Assembly: GCA_003216465.1 (NCBI GenBank)
Contig: QCIU01000004.1
Coordinates: forward strand, 1 to 64,000
DNA length: 64,000 bases
Direction: 5' to 3'
From: Prochlorococcus sp. AG-402-N10
GTDB taxonomy: Bacteria; Cyanobacteriota; Cyanobacteriia; PCC-6307; Cyanobiaceae
Part shown: one piece after another, positions 54,394 through 63,310 of the stretch
Layout: each line of letters opens with the position of its first letter
How positions within the stretch are numbered: the first letter of the stretch is position 1
Position numbers and translations under genes: made by a program
The notes under the pieces: generated by a model
What the model saw: only the letters and a program-made list of their open reading frames with translations
Database searches by the model: none
What the model was told of the DNA's origin: nothing

Positions 54394-54849
54394 TTAAATT
54401 TGTCTATTACCTACTAATTCTTTTAATTCAGGACCTTCTTTAATCCATTGTTCAAGAATTATTTTGGCAGATAAACTATCAATTAGTCCAGATTTATCTT
54501 TTTTTATTCCAAATCTATTTTTCGATTCCCACGTGGAGCTATGCTCATTAACAAAAGTAAAAGGAAGTTTTAATTTACTAAAAAGAAATTCACCGTAAGT
54601 TTTGCAATCAAAAGCTTGAGATGTCATTTCCCCTTCATCATCAAGTGGTAATCCAACAATGAAACCAGTCAAATTTAGTTTCTTAATATGATTTTTAATA
54701 GTTTTTAACTCATTATTGTCTTTATCTCTTTTTATTGCAGGAAGAATATTTACAGTTATAAAAAGTCGATCGCAATAAGCTAATCCTATTCTTTTAGTAC
54801 CAACATCTAAACTTAAAATTGACTTGGTTTTGGGCTTGCAATATTTCAC
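54394..54849 (-). CDS. ruvX: Putative Holliday junction resolvase / pre-16S rRNA nuclease YqgF (RuvX)
   Basis: A 151-aa RNase H-like fold protein with [15 protein letters not shown] (first catalytic Asp), [16 protein letters not shown] and [11 protein letters not shown] (second acidic site). YqgF matures the 5' end of 16S rRNA in E. coli; a resolvase role was inferred earlier. The conserved sites are intact. Its start overlaps the end of the upstream GNAT-like gene by four bases. Confidence 0.9.
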   Translation of the reverse strand: MKYCKPKTKSILSLDVGTKRIGLAYCDRLFITVNILPAIKRDKDNNELKTIKNHIKKLNLTGFIVGLPLDDEGEMTSQAFDCKTYGEFLFSKLKLPFTFVNEHSSTWESKNRFGIKKDKSGLIDSLSAKIILEQWIKEGPELKELVGNRQI

Positions 54850-55898
54850 TTTGACTTCAAAGGGAATGGAGAAGGGTAAGCGTTACCTTGTGGATTTAAT
54901 TTTTCTAAAATTGATTCTAATGATTGGTTTATTGTTTTAATTTGCTTAGATTCATTTCTAACAATAGTATTTCTAACAAGTATAATTTCTTGAAATTTAT
55001 TTATGAAATCAGAATTTTCTAGATATAGATTTAATTCCGTATTCTCTTCATATGTCTTGATAATATAATAAGGAGATTTCTCAAAAAAATTATTTAAAAT
55101 CTGCCTTAAAACAGGCACCAATCTATTGTCCCAACTTCTGCCTGTAGTTAAAGTATAGATTTTACTATTTTGAAAATTTATATCTTTTAGAATTGTACAT
55201 AAAACCGAATTATTATAAATTATTGCACCACTATTTAAATCATTTCTATTAAAGATATCTTTTTGGCCAAGATCCAAAATAGTTCTAATAAGGGGAGATT
55301 GATTTGAACGGATAAAATTTAGTACATTTATTAAATTGAACTTGTTAATTTCTTGAAATTCATCGATTGAATAAGAATCTTTATTTGTTTTTTTATTGGG
55401 ATTATTATTATTTTTACTCCAAAGTTTTACCTTTTCTAATGGTTGGAAACCTAATTCTCTAGCGCTTGAAATAAGGTGATTATTATTTATATCAGAATTA
55501 ATTACCCAGCTTGTTGTTTTAATATCTGTAATTGATATTGACTTCTTTATTAATCCTAATGTCAATTCTTTCTCCGTGATAGGGGCTTTTATATTAATTA
55601 AATTAGGCTTGGATATTCTTAAACATGTACCCTTATCGTTTAAAGGAAATATATTTAAATAACCTATAATTTTTCTTTGTTCTATTGCAATAATACATTT
55701 GTGCTTGTTTTTTTTTAGATTGTTTAAAAAAATCTTTAAGTCATCAAAAGTGTTTATAATTGCCATTTTTAAAAACCAATTATTTAGATTCTCACTTCTT
55801 AAATCCATTAATAGATTTAGATGACGAATATGAAGCTCCTCGAAGGTAACTTCTTGGTCTTTATTAGAATTTAAAACATGATTTAAATCTTGTTTCAT
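54846..55898 (-). CDS. GNAT-like conserved cyanobacterial protein
   Basis: A 350-aa soluble protein. The first half resembles an N-acetyltransferase fold ([21 protein letters not shown] strand pair, then [17 protein letters not shown], the beta5-alpha4 end of a GNAT domain). The second half ([40 protein letters not shown]) may be a second, diverged GNAT-like domain. The acetyl-CoA loop is not clear, so activity is uncertain. It overlaps yqgF by four bases and directly abuts the CofE-like gene. Confidence 0.55.
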   Translation of the reverse strand: MKQDLNHVLNSNKDQEVTFEELHIRHLNLLMDLRSENLNNWFLKMAIINTFDDLKIFLNNLKKNKHKCIIAIEQRKIIGYLNIFPLNDKGTCLRISKPNLINIKAPITEKELTLGLIKKSISITDIKTTSWVINSDINNNHLISSARELGFQPLEKVKLWSKNNNNPNKKTNKDSYSIDEFQEINKFNLINVLNFIRSNQSPLIRTILDLGQKDIFNRNDLNSGAIIYNNSVLCTILKDINFQNSKIYTLTTGRSWDNRLVPVLRQILNNFFEKSPYYIIKTYEENTELNLYLENSDFINKFQEIILVRNTIVRNESKQIKTINQSLESILEKLNPQGNAYPSPFPLKSK

Positions 55899-57065
55899 TT
55901 ATTTGTTATTCCTTATTAATACTATAGGTGTTTTTTCGTCAGAATTGCCTGCTGGATTAACCTTTAAGATTTTTCTGAGTATATTATTCACTGAATCATT
56001 TGAACTAGCTAATATTTTTACACCACCAAGATCATTAACATCAACTACAGCTACTTCTACTCCAAGCTGTTTTGATAATTTATGGCAAAACAACTTCGTA
56101 TTTATTGGACCCATAACTATGCTTTTATCGTAGGGAACCACTGTTCCACTAATGTCATCAATTAGTGAAGATTCAAAGCCTGTTAATCTATAAAATATCC
56201 CTTTAACCCCAATACATTTAAATATAAATCCTAATATCAAAGAAAAAGTTATTCTCGTCACACCTATTTTATCGATTAGTAATTGTATGCCACAAGCTGT
56301 TGCAAGACTACTTGTGGGGTGAAAGAAGTAACATAATATTTTAGAAAAGAAATTATATTCTATATTCTGAGGAGATATATACCTTCCTTGCATAATTGCT
56401 AAAGGGGACTCACCTATAGTTAAAATATCATTCCTTCTTGCGATGTCCTTAGAATAATGCATAACAGTTTCTATTGGATTGTCAAAGGATCCAAGTAAAT
56501 CAGTCTTAATCGCGATGGCTTTGTAGTCTTGATTTAAAGGAATTTGAATCAGCTCATTTTTGTTTTGATTATGACTATTCAAATTCACTAAAAAACAATC
56601 TTGCTTTTTAGTTATCCCGAAATGGCCGTAATTATCCCAAAAAACTTTTAACCATATATATTTTATTTTGTTTTTAAAATCACTATTTTTAAATTTTAAA
56701 ATTACTTGTATTAATAGTTCTGAATTTGTTTTTATAATTGTTGTTGGCCAATAATTATTTATGTTTTTTTTTATAGATCCAGAAAAAATATAAATATTTT
56801 CATCATAGTCTAACTCTTTAAGATACTGATTATTCTTACTTTTAAAAAAATCTAAATCTAGATTTAGATTTGAAACCATGGTTTCTTTATATTTACTTTT
56901 ATTGATTATTTTTAAATCAATAACCACTTCGCTTTTATTGTCTTTTTTTCTTAATTTATAATCTAGTGGGACTAAAACTAAATTTGTTTTTGGGAAGTAA
57001 TTAAGGTAGAAGTCTAAAAAAATTACTATAAATAAAAATATGAAAAATATATTAAGAATAATCAT
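55899..57065 (-). CDS. CofE-like (F420-0:gamma-glutamyl ligase family) membrane-anchored protein
   Basis: A 388-aa protein: one N-terminal transmembrane helix (residues 1-20), a beta-rich extracytoplasmic or anchored region to about 170, then a CofE-like domain (AIKTDLLGSFDNPIETVMHY, DILTIGESPLAIMQGRYI, SGTVVPYDKSIVMGPINTK, VDVNDLGGVKILASS). CofE adds glutamate to coenzyme F420-0, but F420 is not expected in Prochlorococcus, so another amide-ligase reaction is more likely. Family assigned from memory of these motifs. It directly abuts the GNAT-like gene. Confidence 0.65.
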   Translation of the reverse strand: MIILNIFFIFLFIVIFLDFYLNYFPKTNLVLVPLDYKLRKKDNKSEVVIDLKIINKSKYKETMVSNLNLDLDFFKSKNNQYLKELDYDENIYIFSGSIKKNINNYWPTTIIKTNSELLIQVILKFKNSDFKNKIKYIWLKVFWDNYGHFGITKKQDCFLVNLNSHNQNKNELIQIPLNQDYKAIAIKTDLLGSFDNPIETVMHYSKDIARRNDILTIGESPLAIMQGRYISPQNIEYNFFSKILCYFFHPTSSLATACGIQLLIDKIGVTRITFSLILGFIFKCIGVKGIFYRLTGFESSLIDDISGTVVPYDKSIVMGPINTKLFCHKLSKQLGVEVAVVDVNDLGGVKILASSNDSVNNILRKILKVNPAGNSDEKTPIVLIRNNK

Positions 57066-57095
57066 ATGGTTTTTATTTTAAGAACTTATTAGAGA

Positions 57096-57629
57096 TCATT
57101 TTTTTTCTGAGATTATGCTGTTGTATTCGTTAAAGCTTTCAACTGAGAATGATGAATCATTTATATCAATTCCACTTAATTCTCCTATTATTTTATTCAA
57201 ATCATCAATATTAATAACCCCATTCTTATCAAATTTAATTTTACCTTCGCCATCCAAAATTATAGTCTGAGGGATTAAACCATTCCAATAGTAATTTGGC
57301 TGATTTGATTCTGATTCTGAGGTATCGTTTTGTAATTCATCTGTAGTTAAAGCAATTAAGTCAATATTATTCCTCCAAATCAGATCTAGACCAGAAATTA
57401 CTGGAGCCATAGCTTTACTATCAGAGCTATCATCAAGATAAAAAAATAAAACAGATATCCTTCCGTTTTTTAATGATTCAGCAAGTGAGGTTTGGGGAGG
57501 AACTATTGCTCCATTTCCTGCATATATTGGAAAAATATTTCCGTCATAACTGTTAGTATTTCTACTTGCATTTGCTGGATAAGAACTGAAAAAGATTAAT
57601 AAAATAAGTATTAATTGAAATAACTTCAT
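57096..57629 (-). CDS. Thioredoxin-fold lumenal protein lacking CxxC
   Basis: A 177-aa protein with a Sec signal peptide (residues 1-21, cleavage after ANA) and a thioredoxin-like domain: VLFFYLDDSSDSKAMAPVISGL occupies the place of the WCxxC active site, with no Cys anywhere, and NGLIPQTIILDGEGKI carries the cis-Pro strand. It resembles a cyanobacterial family named for photosystem I accumulation (PIYAGNGAIVPPQTSLAESL), which I recall only loosely. Probably a structural or chaperone protein in the lumen or periplasm. Confidence 0.6.
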   Translation of the reverse strand: MKLFQLILILLIFFSSYPANASRNTNSYDGNIFPIYAGNGAIVPPQTSLAESLKNGRISVLFFYLDDSSDSKAMAPVISGLDLIWRNNIDLIALTTDELQNDTSESESNQPNYYWNGLIPQTIILDGEGKIKFDKNGVINIDDLNKIIGELSGIDINDSSFSVESFNEYNSIISEKK

Positions 57630-57642
57630 TAAAGGAGGGGAT

Positions 57643-59265
57643 TTATTTAGTACTAGATCTGCCTAACCCTTGAAGGATTCCTTTCCCAACTAATCCAATA
57701 GCTTTGCCAACTACTTTTGTTAAGAAATTTACGAAAAGGTTACCTATATATTTTACCGCAACTTCTAATTGTGGCGCAATTGCATCCCTAATCTCAACTA
57801 ATAAAGTAACTTGTTTTTGAAACCACTCTAAATTTTCTAGTTCTTTTTCTCTATTCTCATTTTTATAGTATCTTGTAAATTTATAATCAATGATATCAAT
57901 ATATTCACGCTTACTTTCATATAAATAGATCGGCATATAGATATTTTCGTGCCACCTATTATAGTTGTTGATATTGTTTCTAAATCGTTCAAAAGATCTT
58001 GTGGATTGCAATTGCGGATTTATGAGTATTGTTCTTAATTCCTGCCAACTTGAACAAATATTAAATACTTCAGAGGCTAATAAATTACAATTTCTTATTA
58101 CCCAATTAGATATTATATTTTCTAAAACAATAAATGATTCTGTCTCATATAAAGGTAATAGTTTTCCATCATAATCTATCGGTTCATTTTTTATTATTGG
58201 ATCGATAAACATTATTGGTTCATGAGACTCTCTATCTATTTCATTGCATTTTACTTCTTTATAAATATATTCATTTATTGATATAGACTCTCCATTTTTC
58301 TTAACTCTAAAATAGCTTTCAGTTATATTTGAAATAGTATTAAGCTTAAGTTCTTCAATAAGAGAATTAAAATCTTCTTTATAGTCTTTCTCTTTATAAT
58401 TTTCTTTTATATTTTTTATTAAGTTATCAAGTTCATCAAGCATTTTGCATATAAGACGAGCAATAAATTCTTTTTTTATTCCTGACAAAATGATAGATGA
58501 ATTATTAAATTCAACATCAAAATTGGTTAAATTATATCTTTTACTTAGACGTTTAAGAATCAAATCCCAAATTTCTATTGTACTTTTATCTTTAATGAAG
58601 ATAGTATTAGTATTTTTATTTTCAATATTAATTTTGTTTTCGGTGTAAATAGCTTCTGAATAAATGTCTAATGAATTACCCCATAGGAAAATAAGAAAAG
58701 ATTTCGCAGTTATAAGCTCCCTTAATCTTCCCTTTAAAATGAATTTATAAAATTCAGGAGTTGAGTCAGAATTAACATATTTGAAAATATAATTTATTTC
58801 ATTATCAATTTGCTTGAGACCGGATGTTAATATTTTTTTATTTAAAGAAAGTTCTTTATCTTTTTTTATATCTACAGAAGGATTATTCTCTAAGTCAAAT
58901 ACTCTCCCGCCCTCTGAAATGATATTTATAGATTCAAGAACTTTTTCAACGCTTGGGTTTAAAAGTAAACCTTCACTATTTAAAGATGGAGTGCCGCTTG
59001 TTTTATTTAGAAGCTCTCCCGAAAAAATTATAAGAATATTTGATTCATCCCACCTCTCTTTTAATTTTAATAATTCCAATCTTATGAGCTCTTCAGATTG
59101 ATAATTAAGAATATTCCATATTATTAAATCTGGATTTAAATTCTTACTGCCAATATCTAGTGTGATATTTAAATTATTGTCTAACGAAGACAACTTTAAT
59201 GATAAAGATTCTGCAATTAAGCTTGGAGCAATAATTAGAATAGATTTTTTCTTAATTAATTCCAA
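57643..59265 (-). CDS. DUF3685/Ycf55-like protein
   Basis: A 540-aa protein. The N-terminus looks like a degenerate receiver domain (ILIIAPSLIAESLSLKL, then LIIWNILN), followed by a long helical region and a C-terminal part (LEWFQKQVTLLVEIRDAIAPQLEVAVKYIGNLFVNFLTKVVGKAIG) typical of DUF3685 proteins, a group linked to plastid Ycf55. No phospho-acceptor site is evident. Function unknown. It lies between hisA and the thioredoxin-fold gene on the minus strand. Confidence 0.65.
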   Translation of the reverse strand: MELIKKKSILIIAPSLIAESLSLKLSSLDNNLNITLDIGSKNLNPDLIIWNILNYQSEELIRLELLKLKERWDESNILIIFSGELLNKTSGTPSLNSEGLLLNPSVEKVLESINIISEGGRVFDLENNPSVDIKKDKELSLNKKILTSGLKQIDNEINYIFKYVNSDSTPEFYKFILKGRLRELITAKSFLIFLWGNSLDIYSEAIYTENKINIENKNTNTIFIKDKSTIEIWDLILKRLSKRYNLTNFDVEFNNSSIILSGIKKEFIARLICKMLDELDNLIKNIKENYKEKDYKEDFNSLIEELKLNTISNITESYFRVKKNGESISINEYIYKEVKCNEIDRESHEPIMFIDPIIKNEPIDYDGKLLPLYETESFIVLENIISNWVIRNCNLLASEVFNICSSWQELRTILINPQLQSTRSFERFRNNINNYNRWHENIYMPIYLYESKREYIDIIDYKFTRYYKNENREKELENLEWFQKQVTLLVEIRDAIAPQLEVAVKYIGNLFVNFLTKVVGKAIGLVGKGILQGLGRSSTK

Positions 59266-59308
59266 TTTAAAAGTTTACCTCTTATACAAAATTAACTAAC
59301 AAATTTGG

Positions 59309-59346
59309 TAAAAACCAGTGCTATGAAATATTTACTGGGTTTTTAG
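59309..59346 (-). terminator. Possible hisA terminator
   Basis: On the minus strand the sequence reads AAAAACCCAGT, a 14-base loop, ACTGGTTTTT: a GC-capped stem with a T run, located between the hisA stop and the DUF3685 start. The long loop makes it moderate in strength. Confidence 0.45.
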
Positions 59347-59384
59347 GAGTAATGATCTTAATTAATAGGGATATCATTTCTTCT

Positions 59385-60110
59385 TTATTTAGACAATATA
59401 TTATTTGCTTCACTGATTGTAAATTTATTTTCATACAGAGCTTTCCCTACGATTACTCCATATAATCCAGAATGCTCGAATTTTCTTAATGATAATAAAT
59501 CAGAAATTGAACCTATACCTCCTGAAGCAATGACAGGAATATCAGTAATTGCAAGAATCTTTTTTATAAAAACTTCATTGGTTCCTTCCAAGGTTCCATC
59601 AGTATTTATGTCCGTGACAACAAAGCTAGCGATTTTATAATAGGAGAATTCTTTTACTAAATCTGTGGCTAATACATCTGATTGTTTTAACCATCCTCTT
59701 GTGCTGACTTTCCCATCTTTGGCATCAATTCCAATAATTATTCTTTTTGGATATTTGATTGATAAATCTTTTACTAATGCTTTATTTTCAATAGCAGAGG
59801 TCCCCATAATTACCTTGTCAACTCCATAAGACAATAGTTTTTCAATCCTTTCTAGCGATCTTATACCTCCTCCAATTTGGATGGGTATGTCGACTTTATT
59901 TACAATCTTTTTAATTGACTGATCATTTGTTGGGACACCAGTTTTAGCAGCATCCAAATCAACAATATGAATGCATTTTGCACCCTCTCTTTCCCAATAT
60001 TTAGCTTGCTCATGAGGTTCTTTTGAGAAATCTTTTCTCTTGTTAAAGTCACCTTTAAAAAGCCTTACACATTTACCATTCATCAAATCTATTGCTGGGA
60101 TTAGTTTCAT
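59385..60110 (-). CDS. hisA: Phosphoribosylformimino-5-aminoimidazole carboxamide ribotide isomerase
   Basis: A 241-aa (beta/alpha)8 barrel of histidine synthesis: MKLIPAIDLMNGKCVRLFKGDF with catalytic Asp8, IQIGGGIRS and IIGIDAKDGKVSTRGW with the second catalytic Asp, VTDINTDGTLEGTN and SGGIGS phosphate loops. It performs the Amadori rearrangement of ProFAR to PRFAR. First gene of the minus-strand block; divergent from the CSP41-like gene. Confidence 0.96.
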   Translation of the reverse strand: MKLIPAIDLMNGKCVRLFKGDFNKRKDFSKEPHEQAKYWEREGAKCIHIVDLDAAKTGVPTNDQSIKKIVNKVDIPIQIGGGIRSLERIEKLLSYGVDKVIMGTSAIENKALVKDLSIKYPKRIIIGIDAKDGKVSTRGWLKQSDVLATDLVKEFSYYKIASFVVTDINTDGTLEGTNEVFIKKILAITDIPVIASGGIGSISDLLSLRKFEHSGLYGVIVGKALYENKFTISEANNILSK

Positions 60111-60205
60111 AAATTCATCCTTTTCATTAATTACTTCTTAGTAGTACTATTCATTATGTAGTTCTTCTAACTTAGATTACTACTTTAGTTTAAAACTTTT
60201 GGAAT

Positions 60206-61126
60206 ATGAAAATTCTTGTAATGGGTGGCACAAGATTTGTTGGCAAATCTTTGGTAGGTAAGTTACTAAATCGCAATTATGATATTGATATCTTTACAAG
60301 GGGCAATAAATCTAATCCAGAGAATACAAATTTAATAAAGGGTGATAGAAATGATATGGATAGTATTCTTAAAATAAAAAATAAAAATTATGATTTTATT
60401 TACGATATCTCTGGTCGTGAAGTAGAACAAACAAAACTTCTTCTCGAAAACATAGCTGATTCTTTCCAAAGATATATCTACGTTAGTTCAGCTGGTGTTT
60501 ATAAGGAAAATTTTGAATTACCTTTGTCCGAGGACTCTCCGCTGGATCTTCATAGCAGGCATAAAGGAAAGTTCGAGACTGAAAATTGGCTTATTCAACA
60601 GAAAATTCCTTTTACTAGTTTTAGGCCTACTTATATTTATGGTCCAGGAAATTATAATAAAATTGAAAATTGGTTTTTTGAAAGGTTATTTCATTTAAAA
60701 AAAATTCCAATGCCTGGAAATGGTACATTGATAACTCAGTTAGGACATGTTTCAGATTTAAGTGATGTAATGATTAAGTGCTTAGATTTTGAAAAGTCTA
60801 AAAATAATATTTATAATTGTTCTGGAGAAAAAGGAGTAACTATTAAAGGTTTGATTTATATGTGTGCAGAAGTTTGTGGTTTAAATAAAAACGATATTTC
60901 TTTAAATAAGTTTGATTTTGAAAAACTAGATCCTAAATCGAGAAAAGAATTTCCAATTAGATTAAATCACTATCAAACAGATATTTCTAAAATAAAAAAT
61001 GATTTAAATTGGAAACCAAAATTTGATTTGCTCAGTGGTTTGAAAGATAGTTTTAATAATGATTATCAATTTAAAAAGGATAATGAATTTGACAGTAATT
61101 CAGATAGAGTTCTTTTTGATTTTTAA
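60206..61126 (+). CDS. CSP41-like atypical short-chain dehydrogenase
   Basis: A 306-aa SDR-fold protein with the N-terminal motif ILVMGGTRFVGKSLVGKLL (GGTRFxG, the chloroplast stem-loop-binding protein CSP41 variant of the Rossmann loop), YVSSAGVYKENFELP and FRPTYIYGPGN. CSP41 proteins bind RNA or ribosomal particles in plastids rather than act as ordinary epimerases; cyanobacterial relatives are annotated as NAD-dependent epimerases. The end overlaps the convergent pgsA by 27 bases. Confidence 0.8.
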   Translation: MKILVMGGTRFVGKSLVGKLLNRNYDIDIFTRGNKSNPENTNLIKGDRNDMDSILKIKNKNYDFIYDISGREVEQTKLLLENIADSFQRYIYVSSAGVYKENFELPLSEDSPLDLHSRHKGKFETENWLIQQKIPFTSFRPTYIYGPGNYNKIENWFFERLFHLKKIPMPGNGTLITQLGHVSDLSDVMIKCLDFEKSKNNIYNCSGEKGVTIKGLIYMCAEVCGLNKNDISLNKFDFEKLDPKSRKEFPIRLNHYQTDISKIKNDLNWKPKFDLLSGLKDSFNNDYQFKKDNEFDSNSDRVLFDF

Positions 61127-61642
61127 ATAATCTATAAAAGTTATAAGCGTCAAAATAAATCCTAGCCAATAAAATAATATAGCTAAACTAGATAATAAAT
61201 CTCTTGAAAATGGTTGAAAAAATATTACTAAAGCAATAAAAAAGAATAATGTTTTGTATTTCCCTAGTTGAGAGGCGGGTAAGCCATCTTTAACAGTTGT
61301 TCTTAATGCAGATATTATTAATTCTCTAAATAATACTACCGCTATTGACCAAAAAGGGATTAGATCTGTTTTACATAGCCATAATAGAGGTATTAGCAGA
61401 AATATTTTGTCTGTTAATGGGTCAATAATAGCTCCAAACTTTGTTTTAAGATTTAATCTCCTGGCGAAATATCCATCAAAATAATCAGTTATTCCTCCAA
61501 GAATTATTAAAGCAAAAACATAGTTGGGTTTGTTTATTTCTAAAAATATTATTAGTGGAAAAGTGAGAAATAGTCGAGATATTGTCAAAATATTTGGTAT
61601 GTTCCCTTTTAATTTTTTTATATTTTTATTTTTGTTTGACAA
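61100..61642 (-). CDS. pgsA: CDP-diacylglycerol-glycerol-3-phosphate 3-phosphatidyltransferase
   Basis: A 180-aa multi-span membrane enzyme with the CDP-alcohol phosphatidyltransferase motif DYFDGYFARRLNLKTKFGAIIDPLTD, matching D-x2-DG-x2-AR-x8-G-x3-D-x3-D exactly. It makes phosphatidylglycerophosphate, precursor of phosphatidylglycerol, the only phospholipid of thylakoids and required for PSI/PSII. The YqeG-type phosphatase at 53327 may act next. Convergent with the CSP41-like gene, with 27 bases of coding overlap. Confidence 0.94.
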   Translation of the reverse strand: MSNKNKNIKKLKGNIPNILTISRLFLTFPLIIFLEINKPNYVFALIILGGITDYFDGYFARRLNLKTKFGAIIDPLTDKIFLLIPLLWLCKTDLIPFWSIAVVLFRELIISALRTTVKDGLPASQLGKYKTLFFFIALVIFFQPFSRDLLSSLAILFYWLGFILTLITFIDYLKIKKNSI

Positions 61643-61777
61643 ATTTCTTTCTTAAATTAACTAATATATTATACTTTCATAATGTTTTGGGTTTTAACAA
61701 AATCCTAAAGATTATGAACACTTATTATTTCTATGAATGATTATATTTTATATTATTAAATCATTATAGAAACTTAA

Positions 61778-62389
61778 ATGCAGCCTCATAGCCTGAAGCT
61801 ATCACCTGATTCTGATTTGATTATTTGTATTAAAGAATTTTCTTTTTCAAATAATCTATATGGTTATGTTTCCGGCGTAGTGGGTAACCTTAGGAAGGCT
61901 TGTATTCAGTGTCCTGGAAATCAAGAAATTAATAAATTTGAAGGAAACTTAGAAATAGTATCTCTTAATGGACATTTTAATAATGGTAATGTCCATCTTC
62001 ATTTAAGTTTTGCTGATGAGAGATGCAATGTTTTTGGAGGACATTTAGAAGAAGGGTCAATTGTTAAAAAAGGAACAGATATCTTATTAGTTTCTTTTGA
62101 AAATAAGACTATCGAAATCTCCAAACAAAATTTAGTTGATAATCAATCGCGAGTAAAAGCATATATTTTAAAAAATTGCCCTTGGTCTAAGAGAAGCATT
62201 AGGTTGCTTGATTCGTTATCTATTCCCTATGAAGCAATTTTAATTGAAAATGACCAAGACTTTCAAAAGGTTAATTCTATAAGTAACCATAATACATTTC
62301 CACAAATATTTTTAGATAATATATTTTTTGGAGGATATGATGAACTTTCAAAACAAGCTAAATTTGATTATTTAAAATCATTTAAATAA
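61778..62389 (+). CDS. Fusion of PPC (DUF296) domain and monothiol-type glutaredoxin
   Basis: A 203-aa two-domain protein. Residues 1-118 form a PPC/DUF296 domain with the metal-binding pattern VHLHLSFAD (His73, His75) and GGHLEEGSIV (His89). Residues 126-203 form a glutaredoxin-like domain: YILKNCPWSKRSIRLLD with Cys134-Pro-Trp-Ser137, i.e. one thiol only, and TFPQIFLDNIFFGGYDEL (cis-Pro and GG). It may sense or transfer an Fe-S cluster or glutathione under control of a small ligand bound to PPC. Function unknown. Confidence 0.8.
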   Translation: MQPHSLKLSPDSDLIICIKEFSFSNNLYGYVSGVVGNLRKACIQCPGNQEINKFEGNLEIVSLNGHFNNGNVHLHLSFADERCNVFGGHLEEGSIVKKGTDILLVSFENKTIEISKQNLVDNQSRVKAYILKNCPWSKRSIRLLDSLSIPYEAILIENDQDFQKVNSISNHNTFPQIFLDNIFFGGYDELSKQAKFDYLKSFK

Positions 62390-62400
62390 AAGATCCCATC

Positions 62401-62589
62401 TCAATTGTCTCGATTAATAAATTTTTCAGAATTTAATTCATCTTCCAACTGCTTTATTAATCTTGATACAAGACTTTGAAACTCCGGCTGACATCCTTTA
62501 AATGCAGCTTTATGTCTAATAGGTTCATTCCTTGTTCTTAAGTCAGTAAGCATCAATTGTAATGCATCTATCTTTGGGCTTATTTTCAT
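62401..62589 (-). CDS. Small helical protein, unknown function
   Basis: A 62-aa soluble protein, helical by eye (IDALQLMLTDLRTRNEPIRHKAAFKGC; VSRLIKQLEDEL), with a single Cys. No family recognised. It is convergent with the PPC-glutaredoxin gene (11 bp between stops) and follows the SDR gene on its strand by 24 bases, so it may be the second gene of that unit. Confidence 0.6.
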   Translation of the reverse strand: MKISPKIDALQLMLTDLRTRNEPIRHKAAFKGCQPEFQSLVSRLIKQLEDELNSEKFINRDN

Positions 62590-62613
62590 AGTTTTTATTT
62601 ATTTTTGCATTTT

Positions 62614-63273
62614 TTAGATAGTTTGCATAGCTTTTTTAAAAGAAACTTTTTTATTATTACTAGAACTTGTTACTTCAATAATTTTATAGATAGATTTTTT
62701 ATTACTTAAGGAATCTATACAACATTTTGCTACAAGTCTTCTTGGAATAGAGCCTTTAAATTGCATATCTTCTTTCGTGTAATCAATGTATTCAGATTCT
62801 ATTTTTTCAGATTCCTTTAATCCTCCAGGTCTTATTATCGTCCAGTCAAAACTAGAGTTTTTTAGGAAATTCTCACCTACTTTTTTCCAAATAAGGATCA
62901 AACCAAATAAGTTTAAAGGATGAAATAATTTCCCAGTACACAAGGAGCTGACTAATATAACCCTTTTTATTCCAATTCTTTTGCAACTCTGCAATTGTCT
63001 ATAAACACCAAGAGCATCGACTTTGGCAGGACCTGTTAAGTCTAAGGATGCTCTAGCCCCAGTTGCAATTATTAGTGCATCTATATCTTTTAATGCTTTA
63101 TCTAATTCTACTTTATTGTCTAATGATATTCTTATTGTTTCTGTATTTTTTATATCATCCCTAACCTTTGAATTTTTTCTTACTATCTGTTTTACTTTAA
63201 ATCCTTTTTTTAAAGCTTCTTCAGCTATTCTATAGCCCGTTTTACCCGAGGCTCCAGTAATCGCAATTTTCAT
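62614..63273 (-). CDS. NAD(P)-binding SDR-family protein (NmrA/SDR_a5-like)
   Basis: A 219-aa atypical SDR: nucleotide-binding motif ITGASGKTGYRIAEEAL, VILVSSLCTGK, and WTIIRPGGLKESE. These features match the small NAD(P)-binding proteins of cyanobacteria and plastids (for example Tic62/TIC-like). No catalytic Tyr-x3-Lys pair is visible, so it may be a redox sensor or assembly factor. Downstream of nth, 37 bases from its stop, same strand. Confidence 0.8.
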   Translation of the reverse strand: MKIAITGASGKTGYRIAEEALKKGFKVKQIVRKNSKVRDDIKNTETIRISLDNKVELDKALKDIDALIIATGARASLDLTGPAKVDALGVYRQLQSCKRIGIKRVILVSSLCTGKLFHPLNLFGLILIWKKVGENFLKNSSFDWTIIRPGGLKESEKIESEYIDYTKEDMQFKGSIPRRLVAKCCIDSLSNKKSIYKIIEVTSSSNNKKVSFKKAMQTI

Positions 63274-63310
63274 AATTATGGATGATATTATTAAATATTA
63301 TAGAAATATT

